Translations under genes and position numbers: made by a program
Notes under the pieces: model-generated
The model's input: only the letters and a program-made list of their open reading frames with translations
Databases searched by the model: none
What the model was told of the DNA's origin: nothing
Shown here: in pieces, positions 7,544-17,610 of the stretch
How positions within the stretch are numbered: the first letter of the stretch is position 1
How the letters are laid out: each line of letters starts with the position of its first letter
Assembly (NCBI GenBank): GCA_963768715.1
Contig: CAVYJC010000009.1
Span: 62,001 to 126,000 of the forward strand
DNA: 64,000 bases
Source of the DNA: DATKEJ01 sp963768715
GTDB taxonomy: Bacteria; Bacteroidota; Rhodothermia; Rhodothermales; DATKEJ01
Direction: 5' to 3'

Positions 7544-10102
7544 ATGAAGCGTTTAGTCGTCGTCGAGTCACCAACGAAAGCCCGCACGATTCGCCGGTTT
7601 CTGCCGGCGGACCTGTATCAGGTGGAAGCTTGTATGGGCCACGTGAGGGACTTGCCGTCCAGCGCTGCCGAGATTCCTGCCAAGGAGAAGGGTAAATCCT
7701 GGAGCCGGCTCGGCGTCGATGTCGACAACAACTTCGAACCACTCTACGTCATACCGAAAGGCAAGAAGAAGGTCGTCGGTGAGTTGAAGCGCGCGCTAAA
7801 GACGGCCGACGAGCTGTACATCGCGACTGACGAGGACCGCGAAGGCGAGTCGATCGGGTGGCACCTCCTGCAGGTTCTCGCGCCTGACGTTCCTGTTCGA
7901 CGCATGGTGTTCCACGAGATCACGCGCGCGGCGATCGAAGAAGCACTCGAAAACACGCGACAGATCGACGAGCGCCTTGTCGAGTCACAAGAGACGCGCC
8001 GGATTCTCGACCGGCTTGTTGGATATGAGATCTCCCCGCTGCTCTGGAGAAAGATCGCTCCGCGCCTTTCGGCCGGACGTGTCCAGAGCGCGGCGGTCAG
8101 AATGCTCGTCATTCGCGAAAAGGACCGAATCGCCTTTACAACAGCCTCTTTCTGGGGTCTCGACGCCGAGCTACGGCACGATGGCGTAGCGTTTCATGCC
8201 AAGGCCACGCACTTGAACGACGAGCGCCTGGCGATCGGGAAGGATTTTTTGGATGAAACGGGCAGGCTCAATCCGGATGCCGACGCCCGCATTCTCGACG
8301 AACAGTCTGCACGCTCGGCGGCCGAAGCCTTCGCAAACGGCTCCTGGACCGTGACCTCCGTCGAGGAGCAACCGAGCGTTCGTCGCCCATACCCGCCGTT
8401 TATCACCTCGACGCTTCAGCAGGAAGCGAACCGAAAGCTCGGCTGGTCGGCCCGCGATACGATGCGCGTCGCGCAGAATCTGTACGAGCGCGGGCACATA
8501 ACGTACATGCGTACCGACTCGACGCAGCTCTCGAACGAGGCGCTCACAGCGACACGCGGTGCGATCCAGTCGCGATACGGAGACACCTACTTGAGCCCGT
8601 CTCCAAGGCAGTTCAGCGGTCGGCCCCGAAATGCCCAGGAAGCGCACGAAGCGATTCGACCGGCCGGCACCGACATGCGAACCGCCGATGAGCTTAGCCT
8701 TTCGGGGCGAGAGGGGGCCTTGTACGACCTCGTTTGGAAACGGACGCTCGCCAGCCAGATGGCGGATGCGCGGCTGCGATTCACTACGGTGCAAATTCGC
8801 GCCGAAGGCGCCGACGGTTCCATCGGGCAGTTCAGGGCCAGTGGAAAGCAAGTGGTATTCCCAGGGTTCTTCCGGGCCTACGTCGAGGGCAGCGACGATC
8901 CGGATGCCGCGCTGGAGAACCAGGAGAGCCCGCTGCCGGACATGGCGGACGGCGACCGACCGGACTGCCAGCGCGTCGATCCCGAATCGCACGAAACGAA
9001 GCCGCCCGCCCGATTCACGGACGCCTCGCTCGTGCGAGAGCTCGAGAAACTGGGCATCGGCCGTCCCAGCACGTACGCGTCGATCATTGGAACGATCATC
9101 GAGCGGGGCTATGCACGCAGAAAGGGAAAGCAGCTCGTGCCGACATTTACGGCCTTCGCAACCAACAACCTGCTGGAGACACAGTTCGAGCACTTGGTCG
9201 ATTTCGATTTTACTGCCCGCATGGAGCAGGCGCTCGATGACATTGCGGAAGGAAAGACCGACGCTCGTCCCTATCTCCGTTCATTCTACTCCGACGACGA
9301 CGGCCTCAAGAAACTGGTCGAGGCGGGACTCGACTCAATCGATCCACGAACCGTCTCGACAGTCGCATTCCCGGCCTGGAAGCCTTACATCGTTCGGGTT
9401 GGGAAATTCGGCCCCTACACGGAGTTGGAATCCAACGGCGAGAAAGCGACCGCCTCGCTGCCGGAAGACGTCGCCCCCGACGAGCTGTCCCCTGAGTATC
9501 TGAATCGATTGCTGGAGAGTAAGCAGGCGGAAGATACCGTGGTGGCGGTAGATCCCGAGACGGGTCTGCCGATCTACATCAAAGACGGTCGATTCGGTCC
9601 CTACCTTCAGCTCGGCGAGGTTGTAGAAGGGGAGGAAACGCCGAAGCGCGTATCGATTCCGAAGGGCATGGATCCCTCCAACATCGACGCCGAAACGGCC
9701 ATCGCGCTGATATCACTTCCGCGCAGAATCGGCGTTCACCCGGATTCAGGCGAGCCCATCGAAGCGGGCATCGGGCGCTACGGCCCCTACGTGAAGCACG
9801 GGCGCACATTCGCCTCGCTCCCGAAAACCCTGGATGTACTCAAGGTCACACTGGCCGACGCACTGCCGCTTCTGGCGGCAAAGGCCGACCGGAAGGCGCC
9901 TGGCAAAGAGATAGGCAAGCATCCGGATTCGGGCGAGCCCATCATGCTTCTTTCGGGGAGGTACGGACCTTACCTGAAACATCAGAAGGTCAACGCTTCG
10001 CTTCCGAAAGACCTTTCACCGGACGACGTCACGCTCGAGAGAGCCGTCGAGTTGGTAGACGCGAAAGCAGCGGCGCCTAAGAGAGGGCGGCGTCGGAAGT
10101 AG
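7544..10102 (+). CDS. topA: DNA topoisomerase I
   Basis: Type IA topoisomerase that relaxes negative supercoils. The 852-residue protein starts with the Toprim domain (KRLVVVESPTKARTI; DEDREGESIGWHL), followed by the cleavage-strand core with active-site Tyr321 in YMRTDST. The C-terminal third has no four-cysteine zinc fingers. Instead it has about four TopoI C-terminal repeats, recognisable by FGPYTELES, GRFGPYLQLG, GRYGPYVKHG and GRYGPYLKHQ, and a basic tail (PKRGRRRK). This architecture is common in Bacteroidota and cyanobacteria. Confidence 0.97.
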   Translation: MKRLVVVESPTKARTIRRFLPADLYQVEACMGHVRDLPSSAAEIPAKEKGKSWSRLGVDVDNNFEPLYVIPKGKKKVVGELKRALKTADELYIATDEDREGESIGWHLLQVLAPDVPVRRMVFHEITRAAIEEALENTRQIDERLVESQETRRILDRLVGYEISPLLWRKIAPRLSAGRVQSAAVRMLVIREKDRIAFTTASFWGLDAELRHDGVAFHAKATHLNDERLAIGKDFLDETGRLNPDADARILDEQSARSAAEAFANGSWTVTSVEEQPSVRRPYPPFITSTLQQEANRKLGWSARDTMRVAQNLYERGHITYMRTDSTQLSNEALTATRGAIQSRYGDTYLSPSPRQFSGRPRNAQEAHEAIRPAGTDMRTADELSLSGREGALYDLVWKRTLASQMADARLRFTTVQIRAEGADGSIGQFRASGKQVVFPGFFRAYVEGSDDPDAALENQESPLPDMADGDRPDCQRVDPESHETKPPARFTDASLVRELEKLGIGRPSTYASIIGTIIERGYARRKGKQLVPTFTAFATNNLLETQFEHLVDFDFTARMEQALDDIAEGKTDARPYLRSFYSDDDGLKKLVEAGLDSIDPRTVSTVAFPAWKPYIVRVGKFGPYTELESNGEKATASLPEDVAPDELSPEYLNRLLESKQAEDTVVAVDPETGLPIYIKDGRFGPYLQLGEVVEGEETPKRVSIPKGMDPSNIDAETAIALISLPRRIGVHPDSGEPIEAGIGRYGPYVKHGRTFASLPKTLDVLKVTLADALPLLAAKADRKAPGKEIGKHPDSGEPIMLLSGRYGPYLKHQKVNASLPKDLSPDDVTLERAVELVDAKAAAPKRGRRRK

Positions 10103-10111
10103 GCAAGCCTC

Positions 10112-10129
10112 GCGGGGCTGAAGCCCCGC
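10112..10129. terminator. GC-rich hairpin between convergent topA and rsgA
   Basis: GCGGGGC (10112-10118), loop TGAA, GCCCCGC (10123-10129): a perfect 7-bp stem in the gap where topA and rsgA converge. There is no T run on either side. It could end transcription both ways or be a REP-like palindrome. Confidence 0.5.
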
Positions 10130-10216
10130 TCGGGACGTTGAACGGCGACCCGCATCCCCCGACCCCACGGCGTCCGTGATGTCGCAGAACGACAGGAAGA
10201 CACCTCGCCGTGACCG

Positions 10217-11198
10217 TCACCGCCCGACGTCGTACCGCCCCGCCCGCAGTGAATCCAGCATATTGAGGTAGCTCCGATAGCGAATTTCGGAGATGGCGCC
10301 GGTCTCCACGGCATGCATCACGGCGCAGTCCGGCTCATGATCATGCGTGCAGTCGGGGAAATGACACGAATCCTGCAACTCCCGGATCTCCGGCAAGTAC
10401 GCCCCGAGCTCTTCCGGTGCGATATCCAGCAATCCAATCTCACGGACACCCGGCGTATCGATCACCGAGGTATCGGGCCCAAGTTCGTGCATGGCGGCAA
10501 CAGCCGTGGTGTGTCGTCCTTTGCGCGTCTTCTGACTTACGGCGCCCGTTCGTATCTCGAGATCCGCATTCAGCTTGTTCAGCAGCGACGACTTACCGAC
10601 GCCGGACGGACCGCAGATGACGCTGCACTTCCCTTCCAGCCGCGCCCGAAATCCGTCGAGTCCGTCGCCCGTTTCCGCCGACGTCAGCAGCACGGGGTAG
10701 TCCAATTCCTGATAGATCGCAGCCAGTTCCACGATGGTGTCCTTCGTTTCGGCGTCGTCGGCGCGATCAATCTTGTTGATGACCAGGCCCGCGGGAATGT
10801 CGCCGACGGCCGACATGACAAGGAGCCTGTCAATGAAACCGGGATTCGGCTTCGGGAACTCGACGGACTGGACGACCCAGACGTGATCGACATTGGCGGC
10901 GAACGCGTGCTCCAGGCCCGATCGCCGGCCGGCAGCCCGCCGGCTTAGCTGGTTGCGACGCGCCTCAATGTCCACGATCTGCCCCGTTCCATCATCCAGC
11001 AATCGAATCCGTACGTGATCACCGACGGCGACGGGATTTGTTCGACGCTGATCGATCGAGCCGGCTCTTTCCCGGAACTCTCGAAGGAATCACTTCCCCG
11101 TCGACACGCACGTCGTGCCAACTTCCCGTAGAACGAACGACCGTGCCATCCCGGAGGGATTTCCCGTTACCAACCGTTCGTTCTTTGTGCGTACTCAC
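10217..11198 (-). CDS. rsgA: Ribosome small-subunit biogenesis GTPase RsgA, interrupted by a one-base frameshift
   Basis: Circularly permuted GTPase that acts in late 30S maturation. Motifs come in the permuted order: G4 NKIDRADD, G1 GPSGVGKSS, G3 DTPGVRE, then a C-terminal zinc-binding segment (CHFPDCTHDHEPDC). The N-terminal OB-fold (GTVVRSTGSWHDVRVDGEV) is in another frame and stops around 11020. Removing one base at about 11040-11043 gives SASTNPVAVGDHVRIRLLDDGTG, the expected family sequence, for a protein of about 326 residues. I use GTG 11198 as the start; a start at 11252 would leave almost no room before the divergent gene. Probably a functional gene with a sequence error. Confidence 0.85.
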
Positions 11199-11269
11199 TG
11201 TGAAAACTTTTGAAACCTCGTCCCCAAAGGCACCGTCTAACGGCGTGTCCACGCAAACTCAGGACCCGG

Positions 11270-11536
11270 ATGACCATGGCCAAGAATGAGGCATCGAACG
11301 CCGTTAGGAAGGAATTTAGCAAGTTGAGTCTTGACGGAAAGACCTCCTTTCTCGTCGAGGCCGTTTTCTCCACGGCCGGTGCTGCAATCCATGAAATCGG
11401 TGAGCGCGTGACCAGCCTGGTAGAACTCGTCACCGGAGCGGGCTCCGGATCGGATGAACCGGCTGAGCCCGAAACCGCCGAGGAATCCGCCGCCGCCGAA
11501 GAAAAAGCAGAGGATGCCGGGAAGGCGTCCGAGTAG
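11270..11536 (+). CDS. Small acidic protein, function unknown
   Basis: An 88-residue protein starting at ATG 11270, five bases after AGGA. The first half is an amphipathic, probably helical segment (FSKLSLDGKTSFLVEAVFST, then AGAAIHEIGERVTSLVELVTG). The last 35 residues are Glu/Ala-rich and probably disordered (AEPETAEESAAAEEKAEDAG). No catalytic motif is visible. It looks loosely like a phasin or other surface-coating protein, but I cannot assign it. It is divergent from rsgA and nine bases upstream of a second small acidic protein, with which it very likely forms an operon. Confidence 0.65.
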   Translation: MTMAKNEASNAVRKEFSKLSLDGKTSFLVEAVFSTAGAAIHEIGERVTSLVELVTGAGSGSDEPAEPETAEESAAAEEKAEDAGKASE

Positions 11537-11545
11537 GTCCACAGT

Positions 11546-11821
11546 ATGGCCCAGCCGAATGAAGACGAGCGTCGTATCGCGGACCTCAACTTACTCGGTC
11601 ACATTGTTTACTTCGCGGGCCAGACGGTGCGCGTAACGGCCGACCTGCTCGACTCCGTAATTGAGCTCGCTGCCAACACTTACCGTGACGCTGAACAGGC
11701 ATTCAGGCAGGGTCTCGATCCGAATGTCGATGACGCCAACATCATCGAAGAGAAGGACAAGATGCCCACCCAACAGACGCGTCTGAAGGAAACTCACTCG
11801 GGATCGAATTCCGAGGCTTGA
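11546..11821 (+). CDS. Small acidic protein, function unknown (pair of the preceding gene)
   Basis: A 91-residue protein with a central helix-forming segment (LNLLGHIVYFAGQTVRVTAD, then LLDSVIELAANTYRDAEQAF) and polar ends. Like its neighbour it has alternating hydrophobic and charged residues and no transmembrane stretch, so the two may form an amphipathic helical pair. It follows the previous gene after nine bases and converges with lon. I do not recognise the family. Confidence 0.65.
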   Translation: MAQPNEDERRIADLNLLGHIVYFAGQTVRVTADLLDSVIELAANTYRDAEQAFRQGLDPNVDDANIIEEKDKMPTQQTRLKETHSGSNSEA

Positions 11822-11851
11822 GGGCCGTCCAGGAAGCAGTCATTCACAAGA

Positions 11852-14387
11852 CTATTCGACAGTCTCGGTACTGATCTCGCTAACGACTTCCGTCGCTCCA
11901 TTTCGCCGCGAGCCCTCCTCACGAGAACGCTCGACCTTGAATTTCGCTTGCGGGTCCTCCTGCTTCTTCTTCATGAGCACCTGCTTGATCACGTCGTCCA
12001 TGCGCGACACGTACTTGATCTCCAGGCCCTCGAGCGCCTCAGCCTTCATCTCCGAGACATCCTTACGATTCTTGTCGGGAAGAATGACTGTCTTGATTCC
12101 CGCACGCTTGGCGGCAAGCACCTTCTCCTTGATTCCACCCACCGGAAGTACCATACCGCGAAGCGTAATCTCGCCCGTCAGCGCGACCGTGTGACGGACC
12201 CGACGCTGCGTGTAGATCGAAACGAGAGCAGCGAGAAGCGAAACACCGGCCGAAGGACCGTCTTTGGGAATCGATCCCGCCGGGACGTGGACGTGGACAT
12301 CCCACTGCTGGAAAGCATCCAGTGGGATGCCAAGCTCATCGGCGTGGGCCCGCACATACGATCTGGCAGCCTGAGCGCTCTCCTTCATGACGCCGCCCAA
12401 CTGTCCGGTCAGAACCATGCGACCTGAACCGCGCGACACAGACGCCTCGATGAACAGGATGTCTCCGCCGGCCGGCGTCCATGCCAGACCGGTCGCGACG
12501 CCCGGCACCTCCGTTCGCTCCGCAATTTCGGAGAAGAACTTTCTCGCGCCAAGATATTCCTCAATGTCGCCCGCCTTCACGGATTCACCTTTCGACTCTC
12601 CCGCTGCGACCTTTCGGGCCACACCGCGCGCAACGGCCCCCAGCGTACGCTCCAACTGCCGGACGCCCGATTCACGCGTGTAGCCGTCGATGATGAGATT
12701 GATTGCCCCCTTGTCGATTGAAAACTGCTTCGGCTTCAGGCCGTTATGCTCGACGCGGCGGGGAACCAGGTACTGTTCGGCAATAGCGAGTTTTTCGTCC
12801 TGCGTATATCCTGTTATTTCAATTATTTCCATCCTGTCGCGCAAAGGAGACGGGATGGTTTCCAGATAATTCGCCGTAGCGATAAACAGCACCTTCGAGA
12901 GATCATAGTCGATCTCGAGATAGTGATCACTGAAGGAGTTGTTCTGCTCCGGATCCAATACCTCGAGCAGCGCACTCGAAGGGTCTCCCCGGAAGTCGTT
13001 GCCGAGTTTATCGATCTCGTCGAGCATGAAGACGGGATTCCCCGTACCGGCTTTCTTGAGACCCTTGTAGAATTCGACCTGGCAGTGCGCCGATGTACGT
13101 ACGGCGGTGGCCCCTGATCTCCGCCTCGTCACGGACTCCTCCGAGGCTGTTGCGGACGAATTCACGTCCCAAAGCGCGTGCGATCGATTTTCCGAGACTT
13201 GTCTTTCCAACGCCGGGCGGTCCGTAGAAACACAAGATGGGCGCCTTCATATCGCCCTTGAGCTTCAGCACAGCGAGGTATTCCAGGATACGCTTCTTGA
13301 CTTTCTCGAGGCCGTAGTGGTCCTCGTTGAGGATTGCCTCCGCTTTCGTAATGTCGAGCGAGTCCTCCGAGAAATGCTCCCACGGGAGGTCGAGAATCCA
13401 ATCGAGATAGTTGCGGATCACACCGTAGTCGGGTGCGGCGGGATTGGTCCGACCGAGTTTTTCGAGCTCTTTCTCGGCTGTCTTCCGGGCCGCTTCGGGC
13501 AGTTCTTTCTCATCGAGCCTCTTTCTGAGCTCCTCGATCTCCGCCGAGTGGGCATCGCTCTCGCCGAGCTCTTCCTGAATCGCTTTGAGCTGCTGGCGGA
13601 GCAGAAACTCACGCTGCTGCTTGTCGACGTCGGTGCGGACGCGCGACCTGATCTCTTCGGAAAGCTGCAGAACCTGCAGCTCCTGATTGAGATGATCGAG
13701 CACCAGCTCCGCACGCTTCAGCGGAGATAGCGCCTCCAGCAACTGCTGTTTGTCCTGCAGCTCGATCGGAAGGTTCGACGCAATGAAGTGGACGAGAAAT
13801 GACGGCGACTCGATGTTCTGGATAGCGTAGGCCGCTTCGCTCGGCAGGTTGGGCGAGAGATTGATGATCTGGACCGCCAGTTCCTTGATCGAGCGAATGC
13901 GCGCGGCGATCTCGATCTCGTCTCCTTCCTGGATGTCGTCGTGGGCCACGACGCGAGCGACAAAATAGGGATCTTCCTGGGTATACTCGAGCACGCGGAA
14001 ACGACGCTTGCCCTGAATGACGATGGACTGAGACCCGTCGGGCATCCTGATCAGCTTCAGGATCGTAGCGACGGTCCCGATGTTGAAGAGATCCTCACCC
14101 GTCGGACTCTCAACTTCGGGATTTCGCTGCGCTACGACGCCAATCTCCTCCCCTTCGCCGGCCGCGTCTTTCACAAGCTTCAATGACGCATCTCGGCCAA
14201 CGGTGATCGGCAGCACCACGCCGGGAAACAGCACGGTGTTGCGGAGGGTAAGGATCGGCAGCGTTTCGGGGACATCGCTGATGCGCATCTCCTCTTCTTC
14301 GTCCGCCGTCAACAAGGGAATTGACTGTTCTGCAGACGAAACTTCAGATGCACGTATGCCTCGAGAACCGCTCAAGCGTTCAAACAT
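11852..14387 (-). CDS. lon: ATP-dependent Lon protease, interrupted by a one-base frameshift
   Basis: The N-terminal part (from ATG 14387) contains the substrate-binding LAN domain (LPILTLRNTVLFPGVVLPIT), the coiled-coil region and Walker A (GPPGVGKTSLGKSIA). It runs out of frame after YIGALPGRILQG. The other frame continues with GLKKAGTGNPVFMLDEIDKL (Walker B), the sensor domain and the protease domain, with the catalytic serine in PKDGPSAGVS and lysine in KEKVLAAKRAG. Dropping one base in the CCC run at 13062-13064 restores a continuous protein of about 844 residues, normal for Lon. A stress protease is expected to be intact, so a sequencing error is likely. Confidence 0.92.
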
Positions 14388-14553
14388 CAAGCTAAATTAG
14401 ATTCGTGGGGTTCAAGAATTCGTACTCCATGGTATTCAAAAACCGGACCAAAAGTTTTCCATGACAGTGCTGACAGTAGCCGAAATCAGGCAACCAACTG
14501 CATTTCAAAGGGTAAAACTTGATTCGATCGTTTTGCTTTGACGACACGGTTCC

Positions 14554-14574
14554 CTTGGCGGAAGGTACGCCAAG
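14554..14574. promoter_or_regulatory. Inverted repeat in the lon/cystathionine beta-synthase intergenic region
   Basis: CTTGGCG (14554-14560) and CGCCAAG (14568-14574) flank a 7-base spacer. It lies 46 bases before the PLP-enzyme start and 167 bases before the lon start, on the opposite strand. It could be an operator or a leader hairpin; I cannot tell which gene it serves. The rest of this 230-base gap is AT-richer than its surroundings and shows nothing else clear. Confidence 0.35.
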
Positions 14575-14619
14575 TCCATCGGCATATAGTCATCACCTGT
14601 TAAGTCAAGTTTTCACCTG

Positions 14620-16026
14620 ATGTGGCACGATAATATTCTTGGAACGATTGGCAGCACGCCACTCGTCAAGCTGAACAAAGTTTCGGGCGACATACCCGGC
14701 ACCGTGCTGGCGAAGGTCGAATACTTCAACCCGGGCGCGTCGGTCAAGGACCGTATCGGCATCGCGATGATTGAGGAGGCGGAACGCAGCGGAAAGCTGA
14801 AGCCGGGCGGCACCATCATCGAATGCACAAGCGGAAATACCGGAACCGGCCTCGCCCTGGCCGCCATCGCGAAGGGCTACCGCTGCATCTTCACGACAAC
14901 CGATAAGCAGAGCCGGGAAAAAGTCGACGTGCTCAGGGCGCTCGGCGCAGAAGTGATCGTGTGCCCCACCAATGTTGCTGCGGAAGACCCGAAATCCTAC
15001 TACTCGGTCGCCGCTCGCCTGCACGACGAGATCGAGAACTCCTTTCACTCGAATCAGTACGAAAATCCGTCCAACACGGAGGCGCACTATCGCTCGACGG
15101 GGCCGGAGTTGTGGGAGCAGACGGACGGTCGCATCACACATTTCTTCGTCGGCGCTGGAACGGGTGGTACGATTTCCGGCACGTCCCGCTATCTAAAGGA
15201 GCAGAACGAGAAGGTGAGGGTCGTCGGCATCGACCCGTACGGATCCGTGTACTACAAGTTCTTCCACACACGGGAGTTCGATGACGGCGAGATCTATCCG
15301 TATATCACCGAAGGCGTAGGGGAAGACATCCTCGCCGGAAACATGGATTTTGACCTCATCGACGACTACGTCCGCGTGACCGATCGCGAGGCGATGCTCA
15401 TGACGCGCAGGCTTGCGGCAGAAGAGGGACTTTTCGTCGGAGGATCGAGCGGGATGGCTGTCGCCGGAGCGCTCCAATGGATGCGGGCTCATAAGGACGA
15501 AATCAGCGAGTCGGACGTGATGGTCATCCTTCTTCCGGATTCCGGATTCCGCTATCTCTCAAAAATTTTCAATGATGCCTGGATGCGTGATCACGGCTTT
15601 GCCCCGTCACGCGCCGGACTGACTGCTCAGGACATAATCGAAGCCCGAAGCCGCCCGAATCGTGAAGTCGTTTCGGTGGACGTCGGTGAACCCATGAGCA
15701 CGGCAATCGAGAAAATGACTGCCAGCGGCGTCTCGCAAATTCCGGTTCGTGACGACGGACTCTTTGTTGGCAGTCTTACGGAGTCGCGCATTCTGGCGCG
15801 ATTGATCGAAGAACCGGAGACGCGACACCGCCCCGTAGGCGAACTGATGTCGGAACCATTCCCGATCGTCCCGAAGAGTATGCACATAGACGAACTTTCC
15901 GGATACCTCGAACATGATGCGGGCGCCGTGCTCGTCGAGGGAGAGGATCCGACCGAGTTTTACATAATCACTAAGAGCGACTTGATCAACGGCCTGTTCA
16001 AGCTGGGTCGCAGCAATAGGAATTGA
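14620..16026 (+). CDS. Cystathionine beta-synthase / cysteine synthase with CBS domains
   Basis: PLP-dependent fold-type II enzyme of sulfur amino-acid metabolism, 468 residues. The catalytic domain has the PLP lysine K43 in NPGASVKDRIG, the SGNTG loop (ECTSGNTGTGLALAAIA) and the glycine loop GAGTGGTISGTSRY. Residues from about 345 form two CBS domains (MSTAIEKMTASGVSQIPVRD and LMSEPFPIVPKSMHIDEL), which favours cystathionine beta-synthase over plain cysteine synthase; the CBS pair may bind an adenosyl ligand. It is followed after four bases by the DUF3467 gene. The exact substrate (serine or O-acetylserine) cannot be decided from sequence. Confidence 0.88.
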   Translation: MWHDNILGTIGSTPLVKLNKVSGDIPGTVLAKVEYFNPGASVKDRIGIAMIEEAERSGKLKPGGTIIECTSGNTGTGLALAAIAKGYRCIFTTTDKQSREKVDVLRALGAEVIVCPTNVAAEDPKSYYSVAARLHDEIENSFHSNQYENPSNTEAHYRSTGPELWEQTDGRITHFFVGAGTGGTISGTSRYLKEQNEKVRVVGIDPYGSVYYKFFHTREFDDGEIYPYITEGVGEDILAGNMDFDLIDDYVRVTDREAMLMTRRLAAEEGLFVGGSSGMAVAGALQWMRAHKDEISESDVMVILLPDSGFRYLSKIFNDAWMRDHGFAPSRAGLTAQDIIEARSRPNREVVSVDVGEPMSTAIEKMTASGVSQIPVRDDGLFVGSLTESRILARLIEEPETRHRPVGELMSEPFPIVPKSMHIDELSGYLEHDAGAVLVEGEDPTEFYIITKSDLINGLFKLGRSNRN

Positions 16027-16030
16027 GGAA

Positions 16031-16357
16031 ATGAGCGAATTGAGAGAAAAAAAGGAAGGTGGCAACTCACACCTCAACATTGAACTGTCGGAGAAAGTGG
16101 CCGAAGGCGTGTATTCGAATCTCGTCATGATCGCCCACTCGCCCGAAGAATTCATCTTCGATTTCATCCGGGTGATGCCGGGCGTTCCGAAGGCGAGGGT
16201 CAAGAGTCGCATCATCGTCACGCCCCAGCATGCGCGACGCCTTCTGAACGCACTGACCGACAATATCGATCGTTACGAAGCGGAATACGGGCCGATCGGC
16301 GAAACACCGTCGCAGCAGCCGATCATTCAGTTTCAGATTCCGGGCGGGGAAGCGTAG
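16031..16357 (+). CDS. DUF3467 domain-containing protein
   Basis: A 108-residue protein matching the DUF3467 pattern (GVYSNLVMIAHSPEEFIFDF, then MPGVPKARVKSRIIVTPQHA). No enzymatic motif is visible and the function is unknown. It starts four bases after the upstream PLP enzyme, so it is co-transcribed with it. It converges with lptG, leaving a gap of only 10 bases. Confidence 0.85.
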   Translation: MSELREKKEGGNSHLNIELSEKVAEGVYSNLVMIAHSPEEFIFDFIRVMPGVPKARVKSRIIVTPQHARRLLNALTDNIDRYEAEYGPIGETPSQQPIIQFQIPGGEA

Positions 16358-16367
16358 CCACTCCACA

Positions 16368-17453
16368 TCACGTCCGCACGCGGTAGAGCAGGACGCAGCA
16401 GACGATCGCAAAGACGACGTGCGGCAACAGCGTAGCCACGAGGGGTGAAATATCCCCCGCATATCCGAATGGTTCGCTAAGCTTCTGGAGTGCGAGGTAT
16501 ACGAAGGCAATTCCCAGACCGATACCGAGTTGCACGGCCTGTCCCCCCTGCCTCCTTACGGCTGCCAGAGGGAGACTTATGAGAATGAGGATGAGATTCG
16601 CAAAGGGATAGGCAAACTTGGAGTAATACTCCACCATGGGACGCCCTATGTCCCCGACGCCCGAACGCTTCAGGGCATCCACAAACGAGCTGGCCTCCGA
16701 AACAGTCAGGAACTCGACGTCACGCTCCCGCCGACGGAGGTCACGAGGAAGCACGTTCAAGACCGTATCCAGCTCCATCACAAACTCGCGTCTCTCCTTG
16801 CCATCGGGTGAGAACCGTCGGCGCGTCGCCTCGATCAGGCGCCATACATGCGTCGAGTCGGCCCATCGCATCTCCCGTGCGTCGATCCGCTGGCGGATCC
16901 GATTCGGCCCGTCAAAGCTTTGAAGGGAAACGAGATGCGCGGTGTCGGTCCTTCGATCGAAATACTCAGCGGCAAGAATGCTCGATGGACTGTTCTGGAG
17001 GTGAATGTCCGTTGTTTTCAGACGGCTCCGTTCATCCTTGAAATACCGATATTCATAGTCGATTCTCGTCTGATTCGCCTTCGGCACGACCCAGCCGTTG
17101 AACCACCACATACCCGACGTCACGACGATGCCCACGAGGGCATACGGTACGAGCAAACGGTAGAGCGAGACGCCGCTCGTCGTCAGTGCGGCCAACTGAA
17201 GCTCCTGCGCCAGGCGGCTCGTTATGAAAATGGAGGAGAGGAAGAGCGCCAGCGGAGACGTCAGCTTGACGATTTCAGGAATATAGCTGGGATAATAGAT
17301 GAGGAAGACTTCGCGCATCGTCGCGCCACGGTCGAAGAAATCGTCCATGTATTCGACGTAGTGCAGGGCGATGAAGAAAACGATAAGGAGCGCTACGAGC
17401 GTGACGAATCCCAGCAGCAGGCGACGGATTATATAGCGATCGAACGTTGTCAC
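16368..17453 (-). CDS. LptF/LptG family permease
   Basis: A 361-residue inner-membrane protein of the YjgP/YjgQ family, the transmembrane half of the ABC exporter that extracts lipopolysaccharide. It has three N-terminal helices (LLGFVTLVALLIVFFIALHY; LALFLSSIFITSRL; YALVGIVVTSGMWWF), a periplasmic beta-jellyroll region (about residues 130-260), and three C-terminal helices. The family signature SRLAQELQLAALTTSGVSLY is present. The start is GTG 17453. No lptB is in the window. I cannot separate LptF from LptG with confidence. Confidence 0.9.
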   Translation of the reverse strand: MTTFDRYIIRRLLLGFVTLVALLIVFFIALHYVEYMDDFFDRGATMREVFLIYYPSYIPEIVKLTSPLALFLSSIFITSRLAQELQLAALTTSGVSLYRLLVPYALVGIVVTSGMWWFNGWVVPKANQTRIDYEYRYFKDERSRLKTTDIHLQNSPSSILAAEYFDRRTDTAHLVSLQSFDGPNRIRQRIDAREMRWADSTHVWRLIEATRRRFSPDGKERREFVMELDTVLNVLPRDLRRRERDVEFLTVSEASSFVDALKRSGVGDIGRPMVEYYSKFAYPFANLILILISLPLAAVRRQGGQAVQLGIGLGIAFVYLALQKLSEPFGYAGDISPLVATLLPHVVFAIVCCVLLYRVRT

Positions 17454-17610
17454 AAAAAGGATGCCCCCTTACGCGGCCTGACACTATGAGTTTTGGGCGA
17501 AAACACCTGCCTCCGTTGGGCGTTAAGAGGTAACCCGCTAAGTTTTTTCCGTTATCCGCTGATCACTGGTTGGCTGCGCGCCCCATTGGCGAGCCGTTTT
17601 CTTACTCAAT

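Noticed and set aside
10112..10129. Treating the GCGGGGC-TGAA-GCCCCGC hairpin as a definite intrinsic terminator
   Set aside because: There is no T run on either strand, so I list it only as a possible bidirectional terminator or REP-like palindrome.
10313..10948. Long plus-strand open frame opposite rsgA
   Set aside because: It is the antisense of the rsgA GTPase domain, which has clear motifs; the plus-strand product has no recognisable features.
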